Shown here in pieces: positions 1 to 11,165 of a stretch of 64,000 nt of DNA. How positions within the stretch are numbered: position 1 is the stretch's first letter; each line of letters begins with the position of its first letter. The DNA is taken from the NCBI GenBank assembly GCA_037349315.1, contig JBAIAC010000014.1:27195001-27259000 (forward strand), given 5' to 3'. This DNA is from Chelydra serpentina. Taxonomy: Eukaryota > Chordata > Testudines > Chelydridae. Below the pieces are notes generated by a model. The model was not told the DNA's origin. It worked only from the letters and a program-made list of their open reading frames with translations, and made no database searches. The position numbers were made by a program, and so were the translations under genes.

Positions 1-1348
1 CCCTGAAGTGTCTAGCCCTCTCCTGGACCATTTGGAGGAGCAATAAGGTCATTTCTCCTTTAAAGAGACTAAAGCACAGATTATTTCTGTAACTGGAGTT
101 AACAATTACTTCAGTTCAAACACAGCACTGGCTTGGATCCCCTAGAACAACTGTGGGGTCAATGACTCCATTTATAATGGTATAATTCAGTGAGAATAAT
201 GTCCCAGCTTGTCCTTGAATGTAAAGTCCCAATCTCTGGAACACCCTAGCATTATTCATCCTGTCAGTGCATTCCATGTTAGTGTCTATGAATCTGCCTC
301 TCTGGTCAACCAGGGACTGCATAACAATGGAGTAGTACCCGTTGTTCATGTTCTCATGTGATCCTTGCAGGAGGCAATAGTCCTGTCAATGCAGTTTGGA
401 AGGCCCATTCCCTCAAAGCCAGCAATTGTTTCAGGAACATTTCTAGTACCCATCACCTTTGGGGACCTCACAGTCCTAATTGCCTCTCAAACCTCCGCCA
501 CAACAACCCCAACAGTTGATTTACCAACTCCAAATTGTCTAACTACAGACCTGTAGAAATCTGGGGTAGCCAGGTTCCAGATGGCTTTAGCGACCCATTT
601 CTGGACTAGCATAGCCTCCCTCATGTAAGTGTCCTGAGGCAGAAGGGTAAGAGCAAGGTGATCACAACCCTCCAGGAATGTCTGCATCTTCATGAGAAAG
701 ATCTAGACCCACTGTTGATCATCCTGGTCCACATGACAATGTGGTACCAGCAGTCTCTGCTTGTGGCTCTGCTCCAGAAGTGCTAGTCTACATAGGGAGG
801 GGGAGGAGCCTGAGGCTAAGCCAACAGGCAAGAGCAACATCAGCTTGGTCACAGCTGGCACATTAGTATCCTTTTGCAGCTCAAAAACTGTCAGAAATAT
901 CCACCAGCATCTTGCATATGCTTTTCTTATGTCCCAAAATAGGCCTGAGAGCATGAGGTGAAGAAATTCTTCCATTGTGTTGGGATCCATGTTGATGGTG
1001 CCAACTGTTGGGAGTGTGCAGACACAAAATGGCTCAGCTGGATGTGGTGTTGGACTAAAACCACCCAAAGCCTTTCTGATCAACTCCTGCAGGATGGATG
1101 GACAAGTTTGCCCACAACCTACATGAGCCAAACCCTAGAGTGGTTTCATTTGGTGAGGGTGCTAGGAATCCTGAGATACAATGGTGTATGTCCACAGAGG
1201 CTGATGTGCTGTCTTAGACCTGCACATTGCAGTATTGCTGTGACAGCATGGTTATGAGGCCTGGGTTTTCAGTGTAGTGTGGATGCGCAACAGGAGGTCT
1301 GCAAACACCTGTCACACAGAGCTGGGCTTAGTGTAGTGTGTAGATGTA
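1..1348 (-). mobile_element. Old PIF/Harbinger DNA transposon, truncated by window edge
   Basis: The stretch carries broken minus-strand transposase frames (described separately). At its right end, around 1330-1348, the sequence reads TAGTGTAGTGTGTAGATGTA, resembling the outward TAGTGTAGACA end of the better-preserved Harbinger at 31804-35419. The other end lies outside the window. Frames are short and interrupted, so this copy is much older than the 31804 copy. Family assignment is by protein similarity that I recognise; the exact right boundary is inferred. Confidence 0.75.
116..1131 (-). pseudogene. Decayed Harbinger (HARBI1-like) DDE transposase
   Basis: Read on the minus strand, three broken frames line up in order with a Harbinger transposase. 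703-1131 matches the N-terminal part only loosely. 487-693 contains KAIWNLATPDFYRSV followed by QFGVGKSTVG, the helix-turn-helix-like block typical of this family. The strip between about 350 and 487 still reads TIAGFEGMGLPNC, matching the VDGFAAMGFLNC block of the second copy in this window. 116-349 reads YYSIVMQSLVDQRGRFIDTN and later VVLGDPS, the catalytic-core region. The frame changes several times and the DGTHI-type first Asp motif is not recognisable, so no active enzyme is possible. The C-terminal third, including the catalytic Glu block, lies beyond position 1 or is lost. In the intact family the protein cuts and pastes the element in the nucleus together with a Myb-like partner. Confidence 0.75.
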
Positions 1349-2526
1349 CTCTTACAGCTTCCCCCCTTCCTCCTACCCTCTTAGCACAGCTCAACCACAG
1401 CTAGGTATCTGGCTTTCTGTACTTTACTTTTTCCTCACTGCATTAAACCCTTCTGGAATCATTATTTCTCATTAAAAAGCAGATCGTTCAAAATACAGTG
1501 ATATAGAAGACAGTTGGTTAACATACTCACTCATGTACCCTCTTTTCTTAAAGAAAATGCATTTCTGAAGCTTATCTAAAAGTAAACCTAACTGCATCAT
1601 GCTTTCTGCCAGCTGGCACTGCACTTTATCTTCAGAATGATGGTACTTTGGATGATGTAGTTAATGTAACACATTATCAAAGTACTGTCTCCCTGGTGAC
1701 ATATTGCTGTAATGTATCATCAAAGCCCCATCACTTTGATGATGTAGTATACCGCCAATGTGTTTTTGCTAACAAAAGAACAATGAACATTTATTAGAGT
1801 AGATATAACTGCTGTTTACGAACCACTCACAAATGCAGATGACGAACAGTTATTGCTTATCTAGTTTTTATTTGGAAAGCTCACCAAAATACATTGTATC
1901 ATCTACAGCTTTTTACATTTACTATTCAATTTACTATTCAATGCACTATTCAAGCTTGATCACAGGATAATTCAAATACCTTCTCCTCCCAAACCTTTCA
2001 AAATGGAATACGCCTCTGTAAATTTCTTAGTCCTAGAGCCATCCTAGACATACTGTATCTTATGGCAGCATTCAGCCTTTTCAATACCGTGGTCTCTGTT
2101 TTGTACACTAATGAGAAAGTTGTCTCTCTCCTGTACTTTCCTTTAAAGTTAATATATTTAATCTTTTATATTTTCTCCTGGGTTCTTATAGGATATATAG
2201 CTGGATAATTGCTGCTTTTTAGGGATAATGTGGTAGAAGATGTAATGACATGAAATCTGATGAATGAGTTGTGTTTCATCTATTGTCTCCACTGAGGCAC
2301 AGTATGAATATGGATAGTTTCACTTTCCTTGGTGAGCAGTTTGACCAAGGTTGTTTTGTAGTCAATAGTTAAAATAAGAAGGATGAGGGTATTTGTAAAA
2401 CACAATGGACCATGTGTTCTTCTCTTGGGCATTAATATTTCTGTAGGGAGGCAAAGGAAAACAGTTTTGAAAAATGTTAAATGAATGGCTAGCCCATGCA
2501 GCATAGTGAGTAAAGAGAGAGAGAGC

Positions 2527-2546
2527 GGGGGGGGGGGGGGGGGGGG
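2527..2546 (+). repeat. Uninterrupted run of 20 G
   Basis: Twenty consecutive G follow a short GA-rich run (GAGAGAGAGAGC). This is a mononucleotide microsatellite that could form a G-quadruplex and is likely to vary in length and to be error-prone in assembly. Confidence 0.95.
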
Positions 2547-3356
2547 AAATTGGACGGGACTATAGAACAAACCTGCCAGCTTATGACCAGGGATCATGAT
2601 ATGCTCTGTGAAAAAGCTACCTGCATATTGGGTGTGCACTGGTGCCTGAGCATTACAGCTGCAAAACAAAAACACCCCCTGAAATAATCCAGAAGAGGAA
2701 GAAGCTGCCCTACAGCATAACAAACCTGCCTATGGGTTTCTGAGTGAGATTTAAGGTATTGGTTTTGAGCTAAAAAGCTCTAAATGGCTTATAACTTACC
2801 AGATAAGAGAGTGCTTCTCGCCTCATGCCACACCGTGAAGTCATTCAAGAGGAAGGTGGGATGTTCTCTTAGAGAGTCCCATGGCTTTAGAATTCTCTCT
2901 CCATATGTTTTCAAATACTCAATTTCTGATGGCCTTCAGGTCACACTACAAAGCTTGTTTTTTCACCAAGGAATTTGAAAATGGAGAGAGAGGCAGGGGA
3001 CTAGTGTAAGGATGGGGAATTGTTGGAGGAGGAAGAGTTCTTAAATTGCCTGGCTTATTTGGTGGTAGGTTAAAATTAAGTGTACTGCCACACTTATAAT
3101 TTTTTTAAAACATCACAAATAATAGTCTATCAAGAGTGCTTAAACGATATGGGTAGGTGCTATTAGCATGTATATGATTCTAAATAATCAGTAAATAAAA
3201 TAAAAGGATACCTATCCATCTTCACATTGAGGCATCAGAAAATTTCATTTTTCCCCTCATACAGGTCAAACAAGTCAATATTTTCCTTTTCTAGCAAGGT
3301 TCTTCCATATATTCACTTACTTTAGAAAAGCTTCCTATTTTGCTTTATATTTTTAG

Positions 3357-3640
3357 AGTGTCGCTTGCGCAGTTATGGGTATATGAGAGTTACTCCAAGC
3401 ATGCGCTTTTAGACCCAAATCCTTATTCCAGCTATGAGTTGGGACAAGGTGAAGCCTGAGGATTTTTACAGAGGTGGAGAGGCAAAAAGAATGATCCATC
3501 TAGCCCTGGAATGGCAGCAAAGAATGTGCACTCCTTTCCTGGATAGTTGGTCTGACAACATTAAAGTGATTGGGACTGGTTCTGAAACCTCATCCCTCAG
3601 TGATCTATATAAAATTTTCAACAAATACATTGTGAAATAA
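3357..3640 (+). pseudogene. Unidentified coding-like segment, possible retrocopy or orphan exon
   Basis: A 68-codon frame (3434-3640, ending TAA) reads like real protein: it includes LEWQQRMCTPFLDSW and ends LYKIFNKYIVK. Just upstream, in another frame, about 3358-3465 is also open and protein-like (includes LWVYESYSKHALLDPNPYSS). A TTTATATTTTTAG sequence that could be a splice acceptor ends at about 3355. The two frames cannot be read as one without a frameshift, so this is either a broken retrocopy, a degenerate exon, or chance. I do not recognise the protein and no poly(A) tail or flanking duplication is visible. Confidence 0.2.
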
Positions 3641-5249
3641 CTGCCAGATTCAGAACTCTGTTTACCTTGAAACACTTGACTCTGTAGTATTATTACTGGA
3701 CATTAGATTTTCTGATTTAAGAACCATAGTTAAGTTATATAAGGACCTGGCCTCAGTAATTCTTTGGCTCTTAACTATACACTGTCCCAAATAGTGAGAT
3801 TATGACCTGTATGTAATTCCTCTATCTGCTCTCCCCCACCGAGGATTTGTTAAATCTTTATTATTAGAGCTATTAAATTCTCTGACCCCTGAACAAATTT
3901 AATCTACCCTGAGACCGTGTCAGCTTGTTGTGGTAATAGCAACAGAAAGCTTCCTATTGCTGGTGACTGCTGCTCTCTGTTTTTCAGTCTTTGAAAACTG
4001 TGTTCCATTCTTATGTTTCACTTGTAATTTTCCTGGTGAATACTGAGGACAAGCACTAAATTAGAAACAAGACACATGAAAAACTGTATTTCACCGTCTC
4101 TTCATGGTCCCTCAGTGATCTCTTCCACGTTGAGTATTAAAATAATCTTTTAATTGCTTCTATTCACTTCCAGAAGAATCCTCTACTTATTGTCAGTATA
4201 ACTTTCCCAATGAGATTTTAGAGCATTTGTGATCGGCTTCATCATCTTCTTTGTCTTTTTAATGTTTTGTACTATCATTTCTATCGTACAGTTTCTTTTT
4301 TGTACTATAAGCATATTCTGGGTCCCAGTAGGATTGCAGTAGTGCCTATATCTGATTAAAAAAGCAATAAAATATGTACAACTAAACAGTACAAACATCC
4401 TGAATCAGAGCATCCATTTTCCTCTAACTCCTTTAGTTCTCTTCCAGATTCATACCTGTCACTTCATTATCTTAATCAAACCCTTTCAGCAATATCAATC
4501 TCTCCCAAACTCTGATGGATCTCAACTTTCTCTTGCAAAAATTGACAGATATACAGTAGTCTATATGCTTGCATATTTCCTCCAACTTACAATTGCTGGA
4601 AAATTAAAGAGTTAAGACAAAATAAATGCATCAACTTCAAGTAGTACCACAACAGAGAACATCTTATGGAACAGTAATCTGCAAGCCAGTGAAATACTTG
4701 GGTTATGTGTAATAATTAATCAGAATTACATTTGAGAAAATAGTCAATAATCCATACAGCTTCTGAGAGGATTCTACAATTTAACCTAGACCTCTGGGAT
4801 AGGAAAACAAATGGTCACTTTGTTTGATCACTATTGTTCTAAGATATACTGCCTCATAGCATCTAAGATGAAACATGAATTACTGCAAATAGCTTCATAA
4901 TAGTGCTGATGGAGTTGAGAAGCATGTTGAATTTTGAGGGCAAACCTCAACATTTTAGAGAGCCATTTTGGCAAGCAGTCAAAAGTTGTTACACCTTCAA
5001 ACCTCAGAAGGCTATTAACTTCATATCAGGATTTATTGTGAAACCTCCAGAATGCGGACAGGATATACTGCAAGAAATGCCTCTGGCAGATAAAGTAGAG
5101 TTCCTCTTTTCGGTGAAGCCAGGAAGGGCAAGGGAAAGAGCTTGTTGAAACTACACAAAAAGTTTGTGTACAATATTACTTTAAGGGCAGATTTTCATTT
5201 CACATGAACTTTGTTTACATTCCTAATTTTTGATGCACTGTGTTAAATG

Positions 5250-5398
5250 GAAGGACTCAATTTTTAAATCAAGATTGGATGTTTTTCTAAAAGATCTGCT
5301 GTAGGAATTATTTTGGGGAAGTTCTATGGCCTGTGTTATACAGGAGGTCAGACTAGATGATCATAACGGTCCCTTCTGGCCTTGGAATCTATGAATTT
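5250..5398 (+). mobile_element. CR1 LINE 3' end fragment
   Basis: The sequence runs through AAATCAAGATTGGATGTTTT, GTTATACAGGAGGTCAGACT and AGATGATCATAACGGTCCCT to GGAATCTATGAAT. This is the CR1 3' UTR ending in the ATTCTATGA-type octamer tail. Only about 150 bp are left, as usual for 5'-truncated LINE insertions. No coding capacity. Confidence 0.85.
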
Positions 5399-5887
5399 GA
5401 TTAGCTGCTTCACCTATATGTGGAGTGCCTTCAAAATCAGGGCACAGGAGAGCAAAGTAGAAACTCTGAATTCACAATGAATTTATCCTAGTGGGACAAA
5501 TTGCAAAGATTTTTGCAGAGTCCCAAAGAGGGAGAAAAAAAAACCAGAGGTAGGGGGCACAAAGCCATCTTTAGGGTTTTGCTTTCACTTGGGAAAAGTT
5601 TGTGAATAGGAGGATCATTGCTTACACTTAATTAAATTGGCATAATGAGTAACAATTTCCCCCCCTCATAATCATCACAATGATGAAACTTTCATTGGCT
5701 CTACTCACCAGATACTTTGCTGTAACTGGACAATTGAGTTGTATCAATCCACCAGAACAGAGTTATAGAAAGGCTTCCTTAAACAGATAAAACTTCTGAA
5801 TTCCTCATATCTTTTTCTTTCTTGTATCATCATGCTCCTTCTCCAGAGTTAGAGCAATTGCACTGGAAAAATGCAAGAATTGTAATA

Positions 5888-6066
5888 CAGGAGACCCCCG
5901 CTAAACTGCGCGCCACTATAGCATGAATTCGGTATTAACACGGGGGCAAGCATGGATCCCAAAATAAATTGTTTACATTGGGATCCATGGTAATGTGCCC
6001 TTCCCCCACGTTAACGTGGTATCGTGCATGGTTCCCAAACCCTGCATTCTAGCGGGGGGTGCAGTG
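5888..6066. mobile_element. Tigger/pogo-type MITE
   Basis: A 179-bp element is bounded by TA on both sides (5886-5887 and 6067-6068). Its ends are imperfect inverted repeats: CAGGAGACCCCCGCTA at the left and, in reverse complement, CACTGCACCCCCCGCTAG at the right. Such ends with TA target sites are typical of the Tigger/pogo branch of Tc1/mariner. There is no transposase. The interior holds a second inverted repeat, CATGGATCCCA and TGGGATCCATG, about 20 bp apart. Confidence 0.7.
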
Positions 6067-6234
6067 TACTTGTTACAGCTGGTAAGTTACCAATCAAATT
6101 AAAAATTAATGCACCTCAGCCATGTTTGCATCAATTGTGTGTTTGATTTCCAAGAACATCTGACTGATTCAGCTTCACAAGGAGCTTGTGGAAAGCAAAT
6201 GTTAAGGTTGTGTATTCTAGCAAACTTTAAACTG

Positions 6235-6455
6235 ATTCCAAGGGCAGAAGAGAACATTGTGGTCATCTAGTTTGACCTCCTGTGTAACACAGGCCACAGA
6301 ACTTCCCTTAATAATTCTTTTTGAACTAGAACATGTATTTTTTTTTTTTAAACTCCAATCTTGATTTTAAAATTGCCAGTAATGGAAAATCCAGCAGGAG
6401 CCTCAATAAGTTGAACCAATGTTTAATTACCGTCACTGTTAGTAATGTATGTCTT
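6235..6455 (-). mobile_element. CR1 LINE 3' fragment
   Basis: On the plus strand the sequence reads GACCTCCTGTGTAACACAGG, CCACAGAACTTCCCTTAATA and then ATCTTGATTTTAAAATTGCC. This is the reverse complement of the CR1 3' UTR, of the same subfamily as the plus-strand piece at 5250-5398. It fades out after about 220 bp. Confidence 0.8.
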
Positions 6456-7027
6456 ACACACATGATTATTCTCCCTAGATGTGGGATGGGAGTTGGGACA
6501 CAGCTTGACAGCAAGGCCTCCCTGCTCTAGCACTCTGGCACAGAAGAAATTGACTCAAATAAGTATGAGTTCATCCTTCACAAGTACGATGTGTAAGGAC
6601 AGCACACATGATTACTATGAAAAAACAACCTTCTTATTGCAACACCTGCCTCCCCTAAAGTTGGTAGTAGGCACCCCCGGTTCCCAAAAAAACACCCCCA
6701 AAAGATTTCTTTCCCTCAACCTCTCTCTCAAAACAAATCCACCTGGAGCCCAGCTAGTGGGGGTAGGGAAGCCCATTACATAATTCATTGCTAATTGAAA
6801 TATAGTTGGGGATATTAATGGTCCAAAGCTGAACTCTGATTGGCCCTTTTGGATGATGTCCTAACCCTGCACCAACGTGCAGTGGTACACAGTTGGGACC
6901 TCAAACAAATAGAAGCCTAATAATGTATTGGTTTGCACCCTACACAAAATCATTTATTTCACTACAGAACTGCATCCCTACACATACCATGTTTAATGGG
7001 CAAAGAGATGCAAATTATTAAACCTAT
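6456..7027. other. No recognised feature
   Basis: An open frame of 100 codons (6481-6783, plus) has low-complexity Pro/Ser/Thr-rich content and no motif. Nothing else was recognised. Confidence 0.5.
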
Positions 7028-7110
7028 TGTTGTATCTAGCTAGGTGCAGATAGCTATATCCCAGTTTGCATTTGTAAATTTGTTTTTAGGTGGTTCCTGT
7101 AGCCTTGGGT
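7028..7110 (+). repeat. 5' LTR remnant of the gypsy element
   Basis: About 80 bp align to the start of the 3' LTR at 11576, sharing CCCAGTTTG, ATTTGTAA and AGGTG-TTCC segments. The similarity ends near 7110, so the rest of the LTR and the primer-binding site have been deleted or replaced. Confidence 0.7.
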
Positions 7111-7164
7111 TCAGGATGTCTTCAGCTTGCTTTCATGTTATTACCATGACACAAGTTTCACTTC

Positions 7165-7262
7165 CACCATTCTTCATAGATCCAGCCCTAGAATCTATGA
7201 AAGGGACCTCAAGAGGTCATTGAGTCCAGCCCCCTGCCCTCATGGCAGGACCAAATGCCTTC
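7165..7262 (-). mobile_element. CR1 or CR1-tailed SINE 3' end
   Basis: AGAATCTATGAAAGGGACCT, CAAGAGGTCATTGAGTCCAG and CCCCCTGCC form the reverse complement of the CR1 3' tail. It lies inside the 5' part of the gypsy element. It is too short to tell a LINE from a SINE that carries the same tail. Confidence 0.65.
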
Positions 7263-7317
7263 GTGGGGAGATCCTCCACTTTCATGGGAATAAAGGAAGC
7301 CTTATTTCAGCAGCAAT

Positions 7318-7910
7318 ATGCTTGCTATAGAAACTTCTGTTTCCACTTTTCTGGAGTGTAAGCCTTACTGCTTCATAGCTTTGGTCCTGAAGAGTGATGA
7401 AGTCTCCAAGCATCTCCCCTCTGCTACCAATTTACTACAAGATGGGACTCCATATGATGCTACTCTCCAAGCCCTGGATGATCACTTTAATGTTTCAAGT
7501 TCTAGTCCCATGCCTCACAAGCTCATCAACTGCTATGTAGCTGCATTACTTGAATGTAACCTGTGAATTTGCCATTTTCACATCTGAAATGATCAGCGAT
7601 CAAATTGTCATGAAGATGATAAGTACCACAATTCATTAATGACACAACCTAATAAAAAGGCCTTACCTTGGAGAAAGCCATAGAAACCACCCAACAAGTG
7701 AAGATAGCACAGTGGATGGCAAAGTTACTTTGTGCGACACCAGAGGTCTTTCAGCCTACATAGGTTAATGCAGTCTGATACAAGACTGCAACTTGAAAAG
7801 CTCCTCAGTTGATATGCACAGTGCCTTTACCCTGCCACACACCATGTGGCTACCAGTGTTACAGATATGGTGACCCTGGTCACAAAGCATACTTTCAAGT
7901 GCGTCCTGCT
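7318..7910 (+). pseudogene. gag remnant with decayed zinc knuckle
   Basis: 7318-7566 is open for 82 codons and includes LLQDGTPYDATLQALDDHF, similar in style to gypsy capsid regions. After frame breaks, about 7850-7905 reads CYRYGDPGHKAYF, a CCHC zinc knuckle in which the second and last Cys are replaced by aromatic residues. In an intact element this domain packages the element RNA in cytoplasmic particles. The missing zinc ligands and intervening stops show that it is dead. Confidence 0.6.
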
Positions 7911-7921
7911 AAGAAATCAGT

Positions 7922-8272
7922 ATGAAAGAAATGCAACAAAAAAAGGATGATTTGCTAAAGTCTGTTGTCAGTGTTGTATCTGGAGTTCTCAAAGATGAGG
8001 ATGATGTAGAACTGAATTCTGACAGTGTTCTCAATGTGACAGGAGATTACCACATCACTCCACATTGCCAAGTGCAAGTCAACGGCCATAAGATAAGGAT
8101 GTTAGCAGATTCTGGTTTGCTTTATACTGTAATTCCTAACCAGCTCTACACAGTGCTATTTGCCAGCTCCCAACCTAAGTTGAATGTTCCAAACATGTAC
8201 CCCAGAGAGTATGGCAGATCTCCTAGCCCCTTCAATGGTTATTTTACAGGTCCCCTTGAGTACAAAGGCTAA
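7922..8272 (+). pseudogene. Retropepsin-like protease remnant
   Basis: A 116-codon open frame contains QVQVNGHKIRMLADSGLLYT followed by VIPNQLY. The ADSG is the aspartic-protease signature (D-S/T-G) with the usual hydrophobic strand before it and VIP after it. It lies between the gag and RT remnants, as expected in gypsy polyproteins, where it would cut Gag-Pol. The frame is closed on both sides. An A-rich stretch follows immediately (8281-8320). Confidence 0.65.
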
Positions 8273-8599
8273 CATCCAGGCAAAAAAAAAAAAAAAACCC
8301 AAACAAACAAAAAAACCCAACTATGTAGCCCAAAAATGAAATTTCTATTGTAGGATTAAATCAAAGGGATCTTCAGATGATATTAGATGCAAATAGTACA
8401 GAGCCTGTCCCACAAATTCAGGATAGGCTACAACCAGGAAACATCTAGACTTTCCAGAAGTTTTCACTCATACCCCATGTGTTGCAAAAAAGTTCAAGCA
8501 AAAGATCCAGCTAAAAAACAATGCGGTGCCTAAAAAAGCGTACAACATAAAGTGCTAAATGAACCAATAGCACTGAGACAACTGCTCAAGAAGGAAAGT

Positions 8600-9135
8600 C
8601 TGAAATTATGCAAAGTAGATATCATTGAACACTGATTGATTCATCAGAATAGATGTCTTCTCGCCAGGAAACCTAGTGCTGTCATCTGCACGTCTGTGGA
8701 CTTGAGAGCTCTAAACTCCAACATGATTGTTATCCTCTACCCAATGTCAGTATAATGCTGCTCAACTTCATAAAGACTCTTGCCTCCTTGTCCATTGATG
8801 TATCCTCAGCTTACCAACAGATCTCCTTAATGGAAGAATTCTGCAAGTACACAGCTTTCATCACTCCAGAAGGCTTGTCCAATTCAAACAGATGCTGTTT
8901 GGGTTAGCCTCTGCAGAGTTCATGTTCCAGAGAATGATGCATCAGATTTTTGAAGATACGGGATCTTTACTTTCAAGATGACATTCTAATGTGTGGCAAA
9001 CATGAATCCAAACATGTCATCCTAAAAAATATTTTTATAGAAAAACGTAAACGACATGGACTTACCAGCAGCAAGAAGAAATGTCAATTCCATAGCAACT
9101 CAGTGACCTATCTAGGAAATGTTCTCTGGGAATAG
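8600..9135 (+). pseudogene. Gypsy reverse transcriptase remnant
   Basis: Successive frames give VDLRALNSNM, then in another frame TAFITPEG, and at 8950-9135 LYFQDDILMCGKHESKH ending KKCQFHSNSVTYLGNVLWE. FQDD is the catalytic YxDD box with Phe for Tyr, and the KCxF...YLG pattern closes the thumb region in gypsy RTs. At least three frame changes or stops are needed to read through, so it is inactive. Confidence 0.75.
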
Positions 9136-9950
9136 CATAGAACCAAAACCAGACCTAGTAGAAGCCATTCATGGTGCACCAGAGCCAGACAACAAAGACA
9201 AACTTCTATCCTTCTGGGGACTGGGAGAATACTTTTCAAAGTTTGTACAGCAATTTTCTTGAAAGTAGTTCCTGTGTGTCAACTCCTAAAAAAGGATGTC
9301 CAGTTTGATTGGGATGAAGTGCGCAAATACAGCCTTAACAAGATCAAACATGCAATTTCCACCAGCCTGGCTCTACACCCTTTTGTGTTGTGAGAATCGT
9401 TTGCTTGTGAGTGCAGTCTTGGTACTGTCTTGTTAAAAAATGGACAAGAAATCACTATTGCATTAACCTCCAGATCCCTGACTGACCCAGAAAAATCCTA
9501 TTTTCATTCAGAAAGCAGCTCTGGAATGTTTCTGGGCAGTAACACACTTCAGAACTTACCTATGGAGTAGGAGATTTACCTTAAAATCTGATCACAAACC
9601 TATTTCAGCTTTATTGACTACATACTGTTCTGGATGAGCACTCCAAGAATTGCCAAATGGGCCACCAAACTAATGGACTTTGATTTCCAGACAGTATCTT
9701 CCAGGTGGCAAGTACACTATGACAGATTGTCTCTCTCACCCGCCCATGCCTTACCGTGAGGGTGCAATACAGAATGATGATAGAGATTCTCATTGCACAA
9801 ATCTCTGCTACAACTCAAGGAGTGATCACAGTTTGAGGTTGAGCAACAGCTATGAAAGACGACAAGGTACTTCAAGACCTTAAAAAGTTACATGGTCAAC
9901 AGGTGGTCTTACTAGACAATGACATAAGAATGTTTGTAATCATGCAGACA
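9136..9950 (+). pseudogene. RNase H region remnant of the gypsy element
   Basis: The sequence continues from RT into weakly preserved RNase H. Pieces such as LDHFVLTYYSDASEYGLG-like strings are not clearly intact here; what is visible are frames encoding FSLKSDHKPI-like and TDCLSHPP-like segments near 9570-9740, in different frames. Assignment rests mainly on position between RT and integrase. Confidence 0.45.
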
Positions 9951-10635
9951 CACATTTTGAGACTTGACCATCTTGTTGTACCTACATTTCTGAGAGCACG
10001 ATTGATCCATCTGGCATATGAAGGAACTCTGGGATGAGTCTAACCAAAAAACAACTGCAGCAAGATTTCTGTTGGTTAGAATTGGACAAGTAAGTTGAGG
10101 AGATAATCAAGAATTGCATGGCTTGGGCTAGTAATGATATGTCACAGAAAATCTTCAGCATCCCTCTCACACCAGTTGACTATCCCAGCTGTCTGTGGGA
10201 GAAACTGGATCTCAATATAATGGGACCATTTGAAGATCAGACTATTATGCAAAGGTTTGCCATAGTAATAATAGACTATACTTCAAAGTGGCCGTAACTT
10301 ACATTCAATGGAAAAGTTACCAATGAAACAGTGATTAAGTTCATATCAATCTTCACTCAAGAAGGATTTCCCATGGAACTGGTAACTGACAATTGAATGC
10401 AATTGACCTCTGCTGAAATGCAGCAATACCTCAGTAGCAATGGTATCAAGAACAAAACGGTTTCTTTATACCATCCAAGAGCCAACGGTGTAGTCAGGAG
10501 AATGTACAGACTGGTGAAAGAAAGTTTGCAGCTTACCAGTTTGCAAGCAAGACCATGGGAAGAAGCTTTATGTGAAACAGTTTGCTTACAGGACCATTCC
10601 ACACTCAACAACAGGAATATCACTCTGAACTATTA
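9951..10635 (+). pseudogene. Gypsy integrase remnant
   Basis: The frame around 9970-10170 gives RARLIHLAYEGTLG and KIFSIPLTPVDYPS. The core then shows WEKLDLNIMGPF (first catalytic Asp) and PMELVTDN (second Asp) followed by a stop. 10397-10636 reads SNGIKNKTVSLYHPRANGVV with RR in place of the usual Glu-bearing helix, so the third acidic residue is not conserved. The HHCC zinc-binding region is only partly visible. In an active element this protein inserts the cDNA into the chromosome. Confidence 0.75.
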
Positions 10636-10675
10636 AGAGGATGCTAGGCTGATATATGACTTACTCCAGTCAAAG

Positions 10676-10900
10676 CAGTAGCATAGCCAGGGGGCGGGGG
10701 AGCAGGAGGAGTGGCTGCTCCCCCACTGAGCAGAAGCGGCACCTTTTTTTTTGCTCCCAATGCCTTTTGCTCCTACACTGCAGCCAGAGTGGAGCATTTT
10801 TTTTTGCTCCCGGCGCCTTTTTTTGCTCCTGACGCTTTTTGCTCCCGGTGCCTTTTTTTAGCTCCGCTCCCTGTGTGTTCTAAACCTGGCTATGCCACTG
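10676..10900 (+). mobile_element. hAT MITE, family A, copy 1 (225 bp)
   Basis: The ends are inverted repeats, CAGTAGCATAGCCAGG on the left and CCTGGCTATGCCACTG on the right. An exact 8-bp duplication, AGTCAAAG, flanks them (10668-10675 and 10901-10908), which is the hAT signature. The core is made of poly-T blocks alternating with GCTCC motifs. It inserted into the gypsy element between integrase core and C-terminal domain. Two relatives lie at 38897-39099 and 57044-57576. No transposase is encoded. Confidence 0.93.
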
Positions 10901-10999
10901 AGTCAAAGGCTTACACATTCTCCTTTTTCAACCATACCTTCCAATGAAAATATTCATGAATGTGTTAAGAAGAAACAGGAGAAACATACGCAGTGTGTA

Positions 11000-11165
11000 G
11001 ATCACAGCTTCTGACTGTCAGAAGCTGGGACTGGATGACAGGAGACTGATCACTTGATATTTGCCCTGTCTGCTCATGCCCTACAAAGCAACTGGCACCA
11101 CCCATTGTCAGAAGCCAGGATACTGGGCTAGATAGACCATTGGTCTGACCCTGTATGGCCAGTCT
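11000..11165 (+). mobile_element. CR1 LINE 3' fragment in the gypsy element
   Basis: The text GACTGTCAGAAGCTGGGACT, GGCACCACCCATTGTCAGAA and GACCATTGGTCTGACCCTGT followed by ATGGCC is the CR1 3' UTR of the subfamily also seen at 25985-26384. The integrase C-terminal reading resumes right after it. Confidence 0.8.

Larger units (their letters stand above)
1349..5249. other. AT-rich region without a recognised gene
   Basis: No terminal repeats, RNA genes or convincing exons were recognised, apart from the poly-G run and the unidentified coding-like segment listed separately. An open frame of 81 codons at 4903-5148 (plus) has a protein-like composition but no motif I know and no flanking structure to support it. 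Confidence 0.5.

Noticed and set aside
2280..2723. 147-codon minus-strand frame
   Set aside because: It spans the poly-G run (poly-Pro in translation) and has no motif; judged to be chance.
4903..5148. 81-codon plus frame with protein-like composition
   Set aside because: No motif, no splice or retrocopy evidence, and it ends in unremarkable sequence; not enough to call a gene.
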